A stretch of DNA of 8,725 bases from positions 1 to 8,725 of the forward strand of contig CAJMRA010000079.1 in the NCBI GenBank assembly GCA_905215675.1, in the 5' to 3' direction. The translations under genes and the position numbers were made by a program. This document shows, in pieces, positions 1 to 7,000 of this stretch. Position 1 is the first letter of the stretch, and the number at the start of each line of letters is the position of its first letter. Below the pieces are notes generated by a model, which saw nothing but the letters and a program-made list of their open reading frames with translations, searched no databases and was not told where the DNA came from. The DNA comes from an uncultured bacterium. Lineage in GTDB: Bacteria; Desulfobacterota; Desulfovibrionia; Desulfovibrionales; Desulfovibrionaceae.

Positions 1-134
1 AAAAAGGTGAAAACGCGAGGCGGCGGCACAGCGCCGCCCGGCCCGAAGTGAGCGGGAAAACCGCGTTTTTTCCGCAAAACGACAGGCCGTATGGTTTGAA
101 ACGCGCAGCGTTTCAAACTGAAATTGCTCAAGAA
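1..134 (+). repeat. Intergenic stem-loop repeat, copy A (left end cut by window)
   Basis: Non-coding block found again in diverged form at 2425-2560 and, inverted, at 8641-8725. In order it holds: a GC hairpin (GGCGGCG 19-25 with CGCCGCC 32-38, 6-nt loop); a short stem GCGG 52-55 / CCGC 61-64 followed by G and six T, which looks like a weak intrinsic terminator; a conserved block at 72-88 (CCGC-AAAACGACAGGCC type); and a perfect 11-bp hairpin, GTTTGAAACGC 94-104 with GCGTTTCAAAC 108-118 around a 3-nt loop. Positions 50-134 match the reverse complement of 8641-8725 with four mismatches. The first bases (9-17, GAAAACGCG) look like the right arm of a hairpin whose left arm lies before the window, by comparison with copy B. 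No ORF here looks coding. It probably lies 3' of an upstream plus-strand gene (inference). Confidence 0.8.
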
Positions 135-200
135 GGCGCGGCCCTCGTCGGTAAACGGAAAAAAGCATTGACGCCACGCCCTTGCCCATTGCAACATGAA

Positions 201-238
201 CGGCATTCCTGTCGTCGGGCGTCGGGATGCCGACAGGA
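201..238 (+). other. Alternative hairpins in the leader of the GGDEF gene
   Basis: Within the 135-303 leader two perfect stems compete: CGGCAT 201-206 with ATGCCG 227-232, and TCCTGTCG 207-214 with CGACAGGA 231-238. They share bases 231-232, so they cannot both form completely. The loop contains a tandem 7-bp repeat, CGTCGGG at 213-219 and 220-226. A run of seven T follows at 275-281 but has no strong hairpin immediately before it. A TTGACG hexamer at 168-173 resembles a -35 box, but no good -10 lies 16-18 bp downstream. Any regulatory role is inference; nothing else is recognisable in this leader. Confidence 0.3.
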
Positions 239-291
239 GACGTTCCTGCCGGGCAGGCGGAAAGCCGGACACCGTTTTTTTCCGTCCGTAT

Positions 292-296
292 GGGAG
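292..296 (+). promoter_or_regulatory. Ribosome binding site deciding the GTG start at 304
   Basis: GGGAG lies 7 nt before GTG 304. The alternative upstream in-frame ATG at 196 has no purine-rich Shine-Dalgarno in front of it, and the 36 residues it would add are Arg/Gly-rich and unlike the start of a PAS domain, which begins right after residue 1 of the GTG version. Confidence 0.6.
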
Positions 297-303
297 ACTC
301 CAG

Positions 304-2424
304 GTGTACGATCAAATTTTGGATGAAATTCCAGAACTTATTTATATTGTTGAAGATGGAAGCTATAATCTCCTGTACGCCAACAAACCTTTGCAGGACA
401 TTATCGGAGATCACGACTATCAGGGCAAGAAATGCTATGCCTATCTGCAGGGCTTTACCCAGCCCTGTCCGTTCTGCATGCGCGACAAGCTGACAAGGGA
501 ACAGTTTCATGTCTGGGAACATTATAACGACAAGCTGAATCGTTATTACCAGATCAAGGAAAAGCTCATTCTCTGGCAGGATCGGGAAGCCCGGCTGGAA
601 ATCGCCTTCGACATCACCGAGGGGACCCGGCAGCGCAAGCAGCTGGTATCGGCCCTGAGCACCGAAAGTTTCATTGCCCAGTGCGCCCGCACGCTGTACG
701 AGAACGACGATCTTGCCTCGGCCATGAGCGAGGTGCTGAGCATGCTCGGTTCCCAGTGCTCGGCGGAAAGGACGCGCATTTTCGAGCTGCTGGGAACGCC
801 CCTGGAGGTTGCCGTCGGCGAAGACAATGTGGCCATGAAACTGGCGGGGCGCGAAATCCGCTGCACCTATGAATGGCTGCATCCCGAAAAGGCGGGAACG
901 GCGCTGGGCAATCCCTTTGCCAACCTGCCCATGGAAGCCTTTCGCGAATGGCTCCCCCTGTTCCGCCGACACCGGCCGGTCATCATCAATTCCCCGGATG
1001 AGCTGGAAGACAGGCAGTCGGCCATCCGCACCATGATGATCGAGGGCGGCATACGCTCCCTGCTGGCGTTTCCCCTGAGCCTTGATCACCGCTATATCGG
1101 CGCGTTCAGCATCATCAACTTTGATCCGCAGGCCATGAAGGACGCGTACGGCGTTCTGGATACGCTGAACTATTTTCTTGCTTCCGCCATTCTGCGGCGC
1201 AATACCCTGCAGGAGCTGGAAAGAATCAGCCTGATGGATCGCCTGACCGGGCTCTATAACCGTAACGCCCTGATTCATCATGCCGAGCATCCGCCGCGGG
1301 GCAGCGTCGGCATCGTCTATCTCGACCTCAACGGCCTCAAGGTAGTCAACGATACGGAAGGGCATACCAGGGGCGATGAGATGCTCCGCACGTCGGCGCG
1401 CCTGTTGCAGGAGCATTTCCCCCGGGCCCGCTGCTATCGCGTGGGCGGCGACGAGTTCGTGGCGCTCTGGCACGGCGTCGGCGACAAGGAATTTACGGCG
1501 GCCGCGGATGCGCTGCGGGAAACCTTCGGCAGCGGCAAGGTCGTCAGCGGGGCCGTCGGGGCCATCTGGAGCGAGACGGCGGATCGCCTGATGGAAAATA
1601 TCAGTACGGCGGATGCCCAGATGTACAGCGCCAAGAAGGCCTATTATCGCCGCCAGATTCGCCCCGGCATGACGGAGCGCCGTATCGACGACGCCGTGCT
1701 TGCCCTGGCCAGTGAGGCCCGGGTGCGTCATTCGCTGAGGAACGGCGAATTCCGCCCCCGCTGGGCCCTGCGCAACGAAACCCCCAACCATACTTTTTCC
1801 AGCCTGCTGCTGGAAGCGGACTTCATCCAGAACGACACGACCTTTGATCCCGGCGTGTTTCTGAGCATTCTGGAAGAAGCCGGACATACCCACCTGCTGG
1901 ATCGGTTCCTGTTCTTCTGCGCCTGCCGTCGTCTGGCCTCGTGGAAGAAGGATCATATTCCGGGCGTTCCCATACATCTTTTCCTTTCCACGCATACCCT
2001 GCGCCGCCCCCAGACGCTGCGCGACATGGACAGGGAACGCCGCGCCATGAATGTTTCCGCGGACCAGCTGCGCCTGCATCCGCTTACCCGGATCAGCGAT
2101 GCGGCCGGTCGCGACGGCGTCGCCCTGTTGCGCTCCATGGGATATTGCTTCGGCGACGCCCCTGATCCGGCGCTACCGGAGCTGGATACCTTCCTGGCCG
2201 CCGGACTCAAGGCGCTGAATCTGGATGAGAGCGGCGCGCGCAATCTGCTCAGCCATCCTCACGCCGTCAGTCTGCTGCGGCTGCTGCTGAGTCTCTGCCG
2301 CACGGACGAAGCGCCGGTAAAGCAGCATTTCTGCCTGAACTGCGATCGTATCGCCCTGCCGTCGCCCCGGGCGTTTTCCGATCAGGAACTGGACTGCTTC
2401 ATGGCGCGGCGGCGTGGGAAATAG
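304..2424 (+). CDS. PAS-GAF-GGDEF signalling protein (probable diguanylate cyclase) with degenerate EAL-like C-terminus
   Basis: A 706-residue predicted cytoplasmic c-di-GMP signalling protein with no membrane segment or signal peptide. Residues 1-105 form a PAS-type sensor with the Cys motif C44-Y-x-Y-L-x-G...P-C55-P-F-C58, often seen in PAS-GGDEF proteins of anaerobes. About 110-300 looks like a GAF domain. About 310-460 is a GGDEF cyclase domain: DRLTGLYNR at 312-320, metal-binding Asp in YLDLNGLK (D341), ND..GH..GDE, and an intact GGDEF at 381-385, so synthesis of c-di-GMP from GTP is plausible. The RxxD inhibitory site expected before GGDEF is absent. About 461-706 aligns by eye with an EAL phosphodiesterase (P-x-x-F...LEEAG...LDRF....C..LA.WK), but the EAL Glu position falls in FSSLLLEADF, the Asn of the N-x-S motif is replaced in LFLS, and the DDFG motif is reduced to YCFG, so hydrolysis is unlikely. 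A CxxC occurs at 677-680. The start was set at GTG 304 on its ribosome binding site; ATG 196 would give 742 residues. Copy B of the repeat follows the stop directly. Confidence 0.85.
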   Translation: MYDQILDEIPELIYIVEDGSYNLLYANKPLQDIIGDHDYQGKKCYAYLQGFTQPCPFCMRDKLTREQFHVWEHYNDKLNRYYQIKEKLILWQDREARLEIAFDITEGTRQRKQLVSALSTESFIAQCARTLYENDDLASAMSEVLSMLGSQCSAERTRIFELLGTPLEVAVGEDNVAMKLAGREIRCTYEWLHPEKAGTALGNPFANLPMEAFREWLPLFRRHRPVIINSPDELEDRQSAIRTMMIEGGIRSLLAFPLSLDHRYIGAFSIINFDPQAMKDAYGVLDTLNYFLASAILRRNTLQELERISLMDRLTGLYNRNALIHHAEHPPRGSVGIVYLDLNGLKVVNDTEGHTRGDEMLRTSARLLQEHFPRARCYRVGGDEFVALWHGVGDKEFTAAADALRETFGSGKVVSGAVGAIWSETADRLMENISTADAQMYSAKKAYYRRQIRPGMTERRIDDAVLALASEARVRHSLRNGEFRPRWALRNETPNHTFSSLLLEADFIQNDTTFDPGVFLSILEEAGHTHLLDRFLFFCACRRLASWKKDHIPGVPIHLFLSTHTLRRPQTLRDMDRERRAMNVSADQLRLHPLTRISDAAGRDGVALLRSMGYCFGDAPDPALPELDTFLAAGLKALNLDESGARNLLSHPHAVSLLRLLLSLCRTDEAPVKQHFCLNCDRIALPSPRAFSDQELDCFMARRRGK

Positions 2425-2560
2425 CGCGTTTTCCCTTTGAAAAGGAAAATGCGAGGCGGCACGCGCGCCCGGCCCGAAGCGAGCGGGGAAACTCGTTTTT
2501 CCGCGAAACGACAGGCCACAGGGGAAGCGCAAAGCGTTTCAACCCGAAAATGCTCCAGAC
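2425..2560 (+). repeat. Intergenic stem-loop repeat, copy B (diverged), directly after the GGDEF stop codon
   Basis: Begins at the base after TAG with a 10-bp hairpin (2425-2434 with 2444-2453, one G-T pair, 9-nt loop). It then follows the order of copy A: GAGGCGGC, GGCCCGAAGCGAGCGGGG, a stem CGAG 2480-2483 / CTCG 2492-2495 followed by five T (2496-2500), the conserved 17-nt block at 2501-2517, and a palindromic stem-loop around AAGCGCAAAGCGTTT (imperfect here). It ends at about 2558-2560 with TGCTCCAGA, like copies A and C. It is clearly more diverged than A and C are from each other. The position suggests a role at the 3' end of the transcript (inference). Confidence 0.7.
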
Positions 2561-2588
2561 CCTTCCCCGCAGCGTCAGAAATGCGACT

Positions 2589-2623
2589 GTTCCTTTCTTT
2601 TTTTATAAAAAATATATAAAAAC
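2589..2623 (+). promoter_or_regulatory. AT-rich island, possible promoter region
   Basis: An abrupt A/T stretch in a GC-rich setting, with a T7-ATA-A6 core and TATATAAAAA. TATAAA at 2615-2620 or TATATA at 2613-2618 could serve as a -10, but the hexamer at -35 (TTCCTT-like) is poor, and initiation would fall at or in the terminator hairpin just downstream. It could equally be the upstream A-tract of that terminator. It is the only promoter-like sequence seen before the 2846 gene. Confidence 0.25.
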
Positions 2624-2624
2624 A

Positions 2625-2651
2625 ATGCCTTATAAATGAGGCATGTTTTTT
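2625..2651 (+). terminator. Intrinsic terminator downstream of the GGDEF gene
   Basis: ATGCCTT 2625-2631 pairs with GAGGCAT 2638-2644 (one T-G pair) around a 6-nt AT loop, followed by G and six T (2646-2651). It lies about 200 nt after the GGDEF stop and would end that transcript, separating it from the 2846 gene unless read through. Confidence 0.65.
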
Positions 2652-2849
2652 GCTTCCTCCTGTCATGGAAAGAACGCTCCGCGTTCCGCCGTTCGTTCGC
2701 CCCGGCGTCGGGTTCCGTTGCGCGACAGCAACGATCCGGGGGCGTACGATTCCGCCATCGATATCCACGACCCGGACGGCGCATGTCGTCACGGCGATGA
2801 CATTTCCGTCGCCGGCCATTCCCTGCCGGTAACGGAGGAGGCGTCATGA
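2643..2849 (+). CDS. Possible small protein, stop overlapping the next start (ATGA)
   Basis: An open frame of up to 68 codons whose TGA (2847-2849) overlaps the ATG at 2846-2848, the usual geometry for translational coupling. Its second half (for example DIHDPDG...ISVAGHSLPV) uses codons like a real gene of this genome: in the last ~43 codons my hand count gives roughly 65%, 49% and 75% GC at positions 1, 2 and 3. Against it, the only ATG (2643) lies inside the terminator hairpin with GAGG just 1 nt away, and later in-frame starts such as TTG 2718 lack a ribosome binding site. Two small hairpins (2672-2686, stem GAACGC; 2716-2733, stem CGTTGC) fall inside it, so a structured leader RNA is the alternative. 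It could also be the tail of a decayed gene. I recognise no family. Confidence 0.3.
   Translation: MFFASSCHGKNAPRSAVRSPRRRVPLRDSNDPGAYDSAIDIHDPDGACRHGDDISVAGHSLPVTEEAS
2834..2841 (+). promoter_or_regulatory. Strong ribosome binding site for the 2846 gene
   Basis: GGAGGAGG ends 4 nt before ATG 2846 (7 nt counting from the first GGAGG). A small hairpin (CCGGC 2812-2816 / GCCGG 2825-2829) sits just upstream and leaves the site free. The same GGAGGAGG with the same 4-nt spacing recurs at 8462-8469. Confidence 0.75.
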
Positions 2850-3988
2850 ATCATTCCATTTTTACCGTATCTCCTTCAGTGGACGACAAGAAGAGTCTTC
2901 CCTCCGCCGCCAGGGGGCAGAGCCGTCAGGGCGGCATGGCCACGTTTGCCAACATCATGGCCACAGCCAGAGAAAAAGGCGCCCGGAACGCGGCGACGGA
3001 TAATTCCCGTCTCGTGCTGGCCGGACGCAATCCCAGCGATGTGGCGCGCGCGCACGTCTTCGGCAAGGCGCAGGCGGACATGCGCCGTACCAATGCCCTG
3101 GAGCGTCTCGCCGATACCATGAGCCCCGACGGTACGTCGCCGCTGGCGCTGGCCGGGGGCATGAATACGGCGCGGCAGTTGCAGAACATGGCCGCCATGG
3201 GGGACATCTCCATGCCGGAAAACGGACTTCGGACCATCCGGGAACTGCAACGGTGCGACTATATCCGAACCCGTACGGTGACGGACAGCGCCCGCCATCA
3301 GGCGCGCGTCGCGTCGCTGCGCCGACGTCGCAACCGGGACGACGACGGCGGCGAAGGCATCGGCGGCCTTTCGGCGCAGTTCGAGTCCGGCAGCGAAGGC
3401 ATAGCCGCCATCGGCTATGATCGCACCGGCGGCACATCCTACGGCAAATATCAGATTGCTTCGCGCGTGGGCAGCATGACGGCCTTCCTGAACTTCCTTG
3501 ACGAGGAAGCGCCGGACATCGCGGAACGTCTCCGTTCCGCGGGCCCTGCCAATACCGGCAGCCGCAAGGGCGCCATGCCCGAAGAATGGCGCGCCATCGC
3601 CGCCGAACAGCCTGACCGCTTCGGTTCGTTGCAGGAAAATTTCATTCTGGAAAGCCACTACAAGCCCGCGCTGGAAGGTATCGGCGAAAATACGCGCCTT
3701 GACGTCAACCGTCTTTCCAAGGCCATGCGCGAAGTCATCTGGAGCACGGCCGTGCAGCACGGTCCCGCAGGCGCGGCCCGTCTCTTCGGCAAGGCCGACG
3801 ATCTGAGCGGCGCTGCTGACGGCGGCTATGAAAAGCGGCTGATCCGCAACCTGTATGCCCTGCGCGCCGGACAGTTCGGTTCCTCGGATGCCGGAGTGCG
3901 CGCCGCCGTGGGCAACCGCTTCAAGAAAGAGGAAGTCCTGGCCCTCAATATGCTGGGCGGCGACGGTAACAACCGCAACCTCGCTTAG
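2846..3988 (+). CDS. Putative lysozyme-like peptidoglycan hydrolase, no signal peptide
   Basis: 380 residues. The N-terminal ~175 residues are hydrophilic, of unknown function, and end in a charged linker (RRRRNRDDD at 159-167). The C-terminal ~200 residues contain F-E180-S-G-S-E-G-I-A-A-I-G-Y-D followed by GGTSYGKYQ at 195-203, then W-S-T-A-V-Q-H-G at 299-306. From memory, the pattern of an E-S-G segment followed by G-G-x-S-Y-G-x-Y-Q occurs in phage-tail and secretion-associated peptidoglycan hydrolases with a lysozyme-like fold, where the early Glu is the likely catalytic acid. I therefore infer cell-wall cleavage with E180 as candidate. There is no Sec signal, lipobox or membrane segment, so export would need another route (flagellar, secretion apparatus, phage-like lysis), or it acts in the cytoplasm on something else. 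It has its own strong ribosome binding site and may be coupled to the small ORF before it. It ends 65 nt before a shared hairpin with the convergent activase gene. The reading frame is certain; the function is moderately supported. Confidence 0.8.
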   Translation: MNHSIFTVSPSVDDKKSLPSAARGQSRQGGMATFANIMATAREKGARNAATDNSRLVLAGRNPSDVARAHVFGKAQADMRRTNALERLADTMSPDGTSPLALAGGMNTARQLQNMAAMGDISMPENGLRTIRELQRCDYIRTRTVTDSARHQARVASLRRRRNRDDDGGEGIGGLSAQFESGSEGIAAIGYDRTGGTSYGKYQIASRVGSMTAFLNFLDEEAPDIAERLRSAGPANTGSRKGAMPEEWRAIAAEQPDRFGSLQENFILESHYKPALEGIGENTRLDVNRLSKAMREVIWSTAVQHGPAGAARLFGKADDLSGAADGGYEKRLIRNLYALRAGQFGSSDAGVRAAVGNRFKKEEVLALNMLGGDGNNRNLA

Positions 3989-4053
3989 GGCGTGCTATCG
4001 TTGAAACGATACCATGCTCTGAAAACGCTCTAAAAATATTGCAAGGCATGGGA

Positions 4054-4087
4054 AAGGCCCCGGAAGTGGAAATACTTCCGGGGCCTT
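4054..4087. terminator. Bidirectional hairpin between convergent genes
   Basis: A perfect 14-bp stem, AAGGCCCCGGAAGT 4054-4067 with ACTTCCGGGGCCTT 4074-4087, around a 6-nt loop. It lies 65 nt after the plus-strand hydrolase stop and 12 nt after the minus-strand activase stop. T-tracts are weak on both sides (TTGTCTATT on plus, TTTCCC on minus), so efficiency is uncertain, but the position and stability fit a shared terminator. A second minor hairpin, TATCGT 3996-4001 / ACGATA 4006-4011, precedes it. Confidence 0.75.
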
Positions 4088-4099
4088 GTCTATTAAGGG

Positions 4100-7000
4100 T
4101 CAGGATCGATCCTGGTTCTTGCGATCCAGTTCTTCCTGAAGCCGGGTATGGGCGACGGACATGAAGAGCTTCACCCGGTTGAGCTGGTTGGCAAGGCTGC
4201 TGCCGGGGTCGTAGTCCACGGCCATGAGGTTTGCCTTGGGACGCTGGCGTTTGAGCTCCTTCATGACGCCCTTGCCGGTGATGTGATTGGGCAGACAGCC
4301 GAAGGGCTGGAGACAGAGGACGTTGTTGACGCCGTGATCGATGAATTCCAGCATTTCCGCGGTCAGCAGCCAGCCTTCCCCGGCCTGATTGCCGCAGGAA
4401 ACGATGCCTTCGATACTTTGCGCAAGATCGGAAATGCGGGCCAGCGGCAGGAAGGGGCTTCCTTCCAGCGCCTTGCGCATATGCCGACGCAGCGATTCCA
4501 CGCGCTTGACGACAAGCCAGCTGCTCAGCGCGGGCAGGAATTTGCCGCCCAGATGCCGCCAGCTGTAAACCGGATCGAGGAAACAGTAGAGGAAGAAATC
4601 CGCCAGATCGGTGGATACGGGTTCGCCGCCTTCCTCCATGATGCTGCGCACGACGTGATTATTGGCGTCGGGGTGATACTTGAGCAGAATCTCGCCCACG
4701 ATGCCGACCTTGGGCCGGGGGATGCCGTCCAGCGGCACGGCCGCGAAATCCTGCACGATGTCGCGCATATGGCGCTTGAACTGGCCGATATCGCCCGCGG
4801 CAATGACGGTGCGCGCCCGCGCGATCCAGTCCGACAGCAGATCGTCGGCCGTACCCCGGTGCGCTTCGTTGGCGCGTACGTGCATGCTGACGCGTTGCAG
4901 GATGTCGCCGTAGAGGCAGGCGACAATCAGCTTCTGGAAGAGCGACAACGACATTTTGAAACCCGGTTGTTCCGCCACGGAGGCGCTGGTCAGGGCCAGC
5001 ACCGGCACATTGGGGAAACCGGCTTCGCGCAGGGCCTTGCGCAGCAGCGCCGTATAGTTGCTGGCGCGGCACGGGCCGCAGGTCTGCGCCAGCATCAGGG
5101 CCGTGCGTTCCGTGTCGTAATCGCCGCTGCGCAGGGCTTCCAGCAGCTGGCCGATAACGACGATGGCCGGATAGCAGGCGTCGTTGTGCACGTAGGCGAG
5201 ACCGGTTTCTATGGCCTGCGGACTGACGGACGGCAGCACGGCGAGACGGTAGCCCTCGCTGGTGAAGGCGCTCTCGATGATGCGGAAGTGCAGGGGGGCC
5301 ATCTGCGGCGCAAGAATCGTATAACTTTCCCGCATGGCTCCGGTAAAGACGGGGACGAGCGGGCCGGACGGCGAGGGAGCCGGCGCGGCCCTGTTTTCCT
5401 CCCGGCGTTCCCGCACGGCGGCCAGCAGGGAGCGGATACGGATACGCGCCGCGCCCAGCGAAGCGCCTTCGTCGATTTTGATCAGGGTATGCAGGCGATG
5501 GCCTTCGGCCAGGGTTTCGGCTACCTGATCGCTGGTGATGGCGTCCAGCCCGCAGCCGAAGGAGGTCAGCTGCACCAGTTCCAGCAGGGGATTGTTGCGC
5601 ACGAGCGCCGCCGCCCGGTACAGGCGGGAGTGGTAGCGCCACTGGTTGACGACCCGCAGGGGTTCGTCCAGCGAGCCGAGATGCGCGATGCTGTCTTCGC
5701 TCAGGACGGCCGCGCCCAGCGAGGCGATATATTCCGGCAGGCCGTGGTGCACGGCCGGGTCCACATGGTAGGGACGACCGCAGAGCACGATGCCGAGGCC
5801 TCCCGTGCGTTCCACTTCCGCCAGCACGCGTTCACCCTCGGCGCGCAGGGCCGCGCGGTAGTTCTCCTGCTCCTCTTCCGCCGCCCTGACGGCGGCGCGC
5901 AGTTCGTTTTTGGGAATATCCAGCAGTTCGTGCAGGACCTGCACCAGCTTGTCCGGCGCGGCCAGCGAGACGAAGGGCGTATACAGCTCCGTGCCGCTTT
6001 CGCGCAGTTCGTCGGTATTGAGGCGAATGACTTCGGGATAGCCGGAGACGACGGGGCAGTTGTAGCGGCTGTCTTCCGAGAGGCTTTCGCGCGGCAGACA
6101 GGGGTAGAAAATGCGCCTGACGCCCTGCCGGATCAGGGCGGTCACATGGCCGTGCGCCATCTTGGCCGGGTAGCAGACCGTCTGCGAGGGCATGGAGGAA
6201 AGGCCGAGATCAAAGACGTCCTTGCCGGATGTGGGGGACAGCTCCACGCGAAAGCCCAGCGTGGTGAAGAGCGTGAACCAGTAGGGGTAATGCTCGTACA
6301 TGTTGAGCACGCGCGGAATGCCGATGCGTCCGCGCGGCGCGTTTTCCTCCGGCAGGGGCTCGTAGTCGAACAGGCGCTTGTTCTTCCAGGCGTACAGGTT
6401 GGGCATGGGTTTCGTCTGGCGGCCGTCCGGCTGCTCGTAACGGGCGCCGCCGCGCTCGCAGCGGTTGCCGGAGACAAACTTCCGGCCGTTGGAAAAGGTA
6501 TGCAGCGTCAGACGGCAGTGATTGCCGCAGCCGCGACAGCGCAGCTGGCGTGTGGTGGCCGACAGGGAGCGCAGCGCGTCCGCCTGCATGGGCGGCGGCG
6601 CGTCGCCCTCGTGACGTTCATGGCGGCGCAGGGCCAGCAGGGCCGCGCCGTAAGCGCCCATGAGACCGGCGATATCGGGGCGGAAGACCTCCCGGTTGAG
6701 AAGACGTTCCATGACGCGCAGCAGGGCGTCGTTCATGAAGGAGCCGCCCTGTACAAGAACCTTGTCGCCCAGTTCCTCGGGGCTGCGCAGCCGCAGCACC
6801 TTGTAGAGCGCGTTGCGGATGACGGAATAGCACAGTCCGGCGGCGATATCGCCGATTTCCGCGCCTTCCTTCTGGGCCTGCTTTACCTTGGAATTCATGA
6901 AGACCGTGCAGCGGGAGCCGAGATCCACGGGATGGGCGGCAAAAAGGGCCGCCTGCACGAAGTCGTTCATGCTCAGATTGAGGCTTTGGGCGAAGGTCTC

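Noticed and set aside
168..196. TTGACG at 168-173 as the -35 of a promoter for the GGDEF gene
   Set aside because: No -10-like hexamer occurs at the right spacing; the expected position reads GCAACA.
48..326. A 92-codon plus-strand frame running through repeat copy A and the leader
   Set aside because: It starts inside the repeat hairpins and overlaps the well-supported GGDEF gene in another frame, with no ribosome binding site or gene-like composition.
2382..2819. A 145-codon minus-strand frame across the 2425-2845 gap
   Set aside because: It crosses the repeat, the terminator and the AT-rich island, and overlaps the end of the GGDEF gene. No ribosome binding site or recognisable motif is seen.
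2876..3760. A 294-codon minus-strand frame opposite the hydrolase gene
   Set aside because: Same codon-register shadow effect; composition rich in H, R, G and A with no motifs, while the plus-strand frame has a strong ribosome binding site and conserved motifs.
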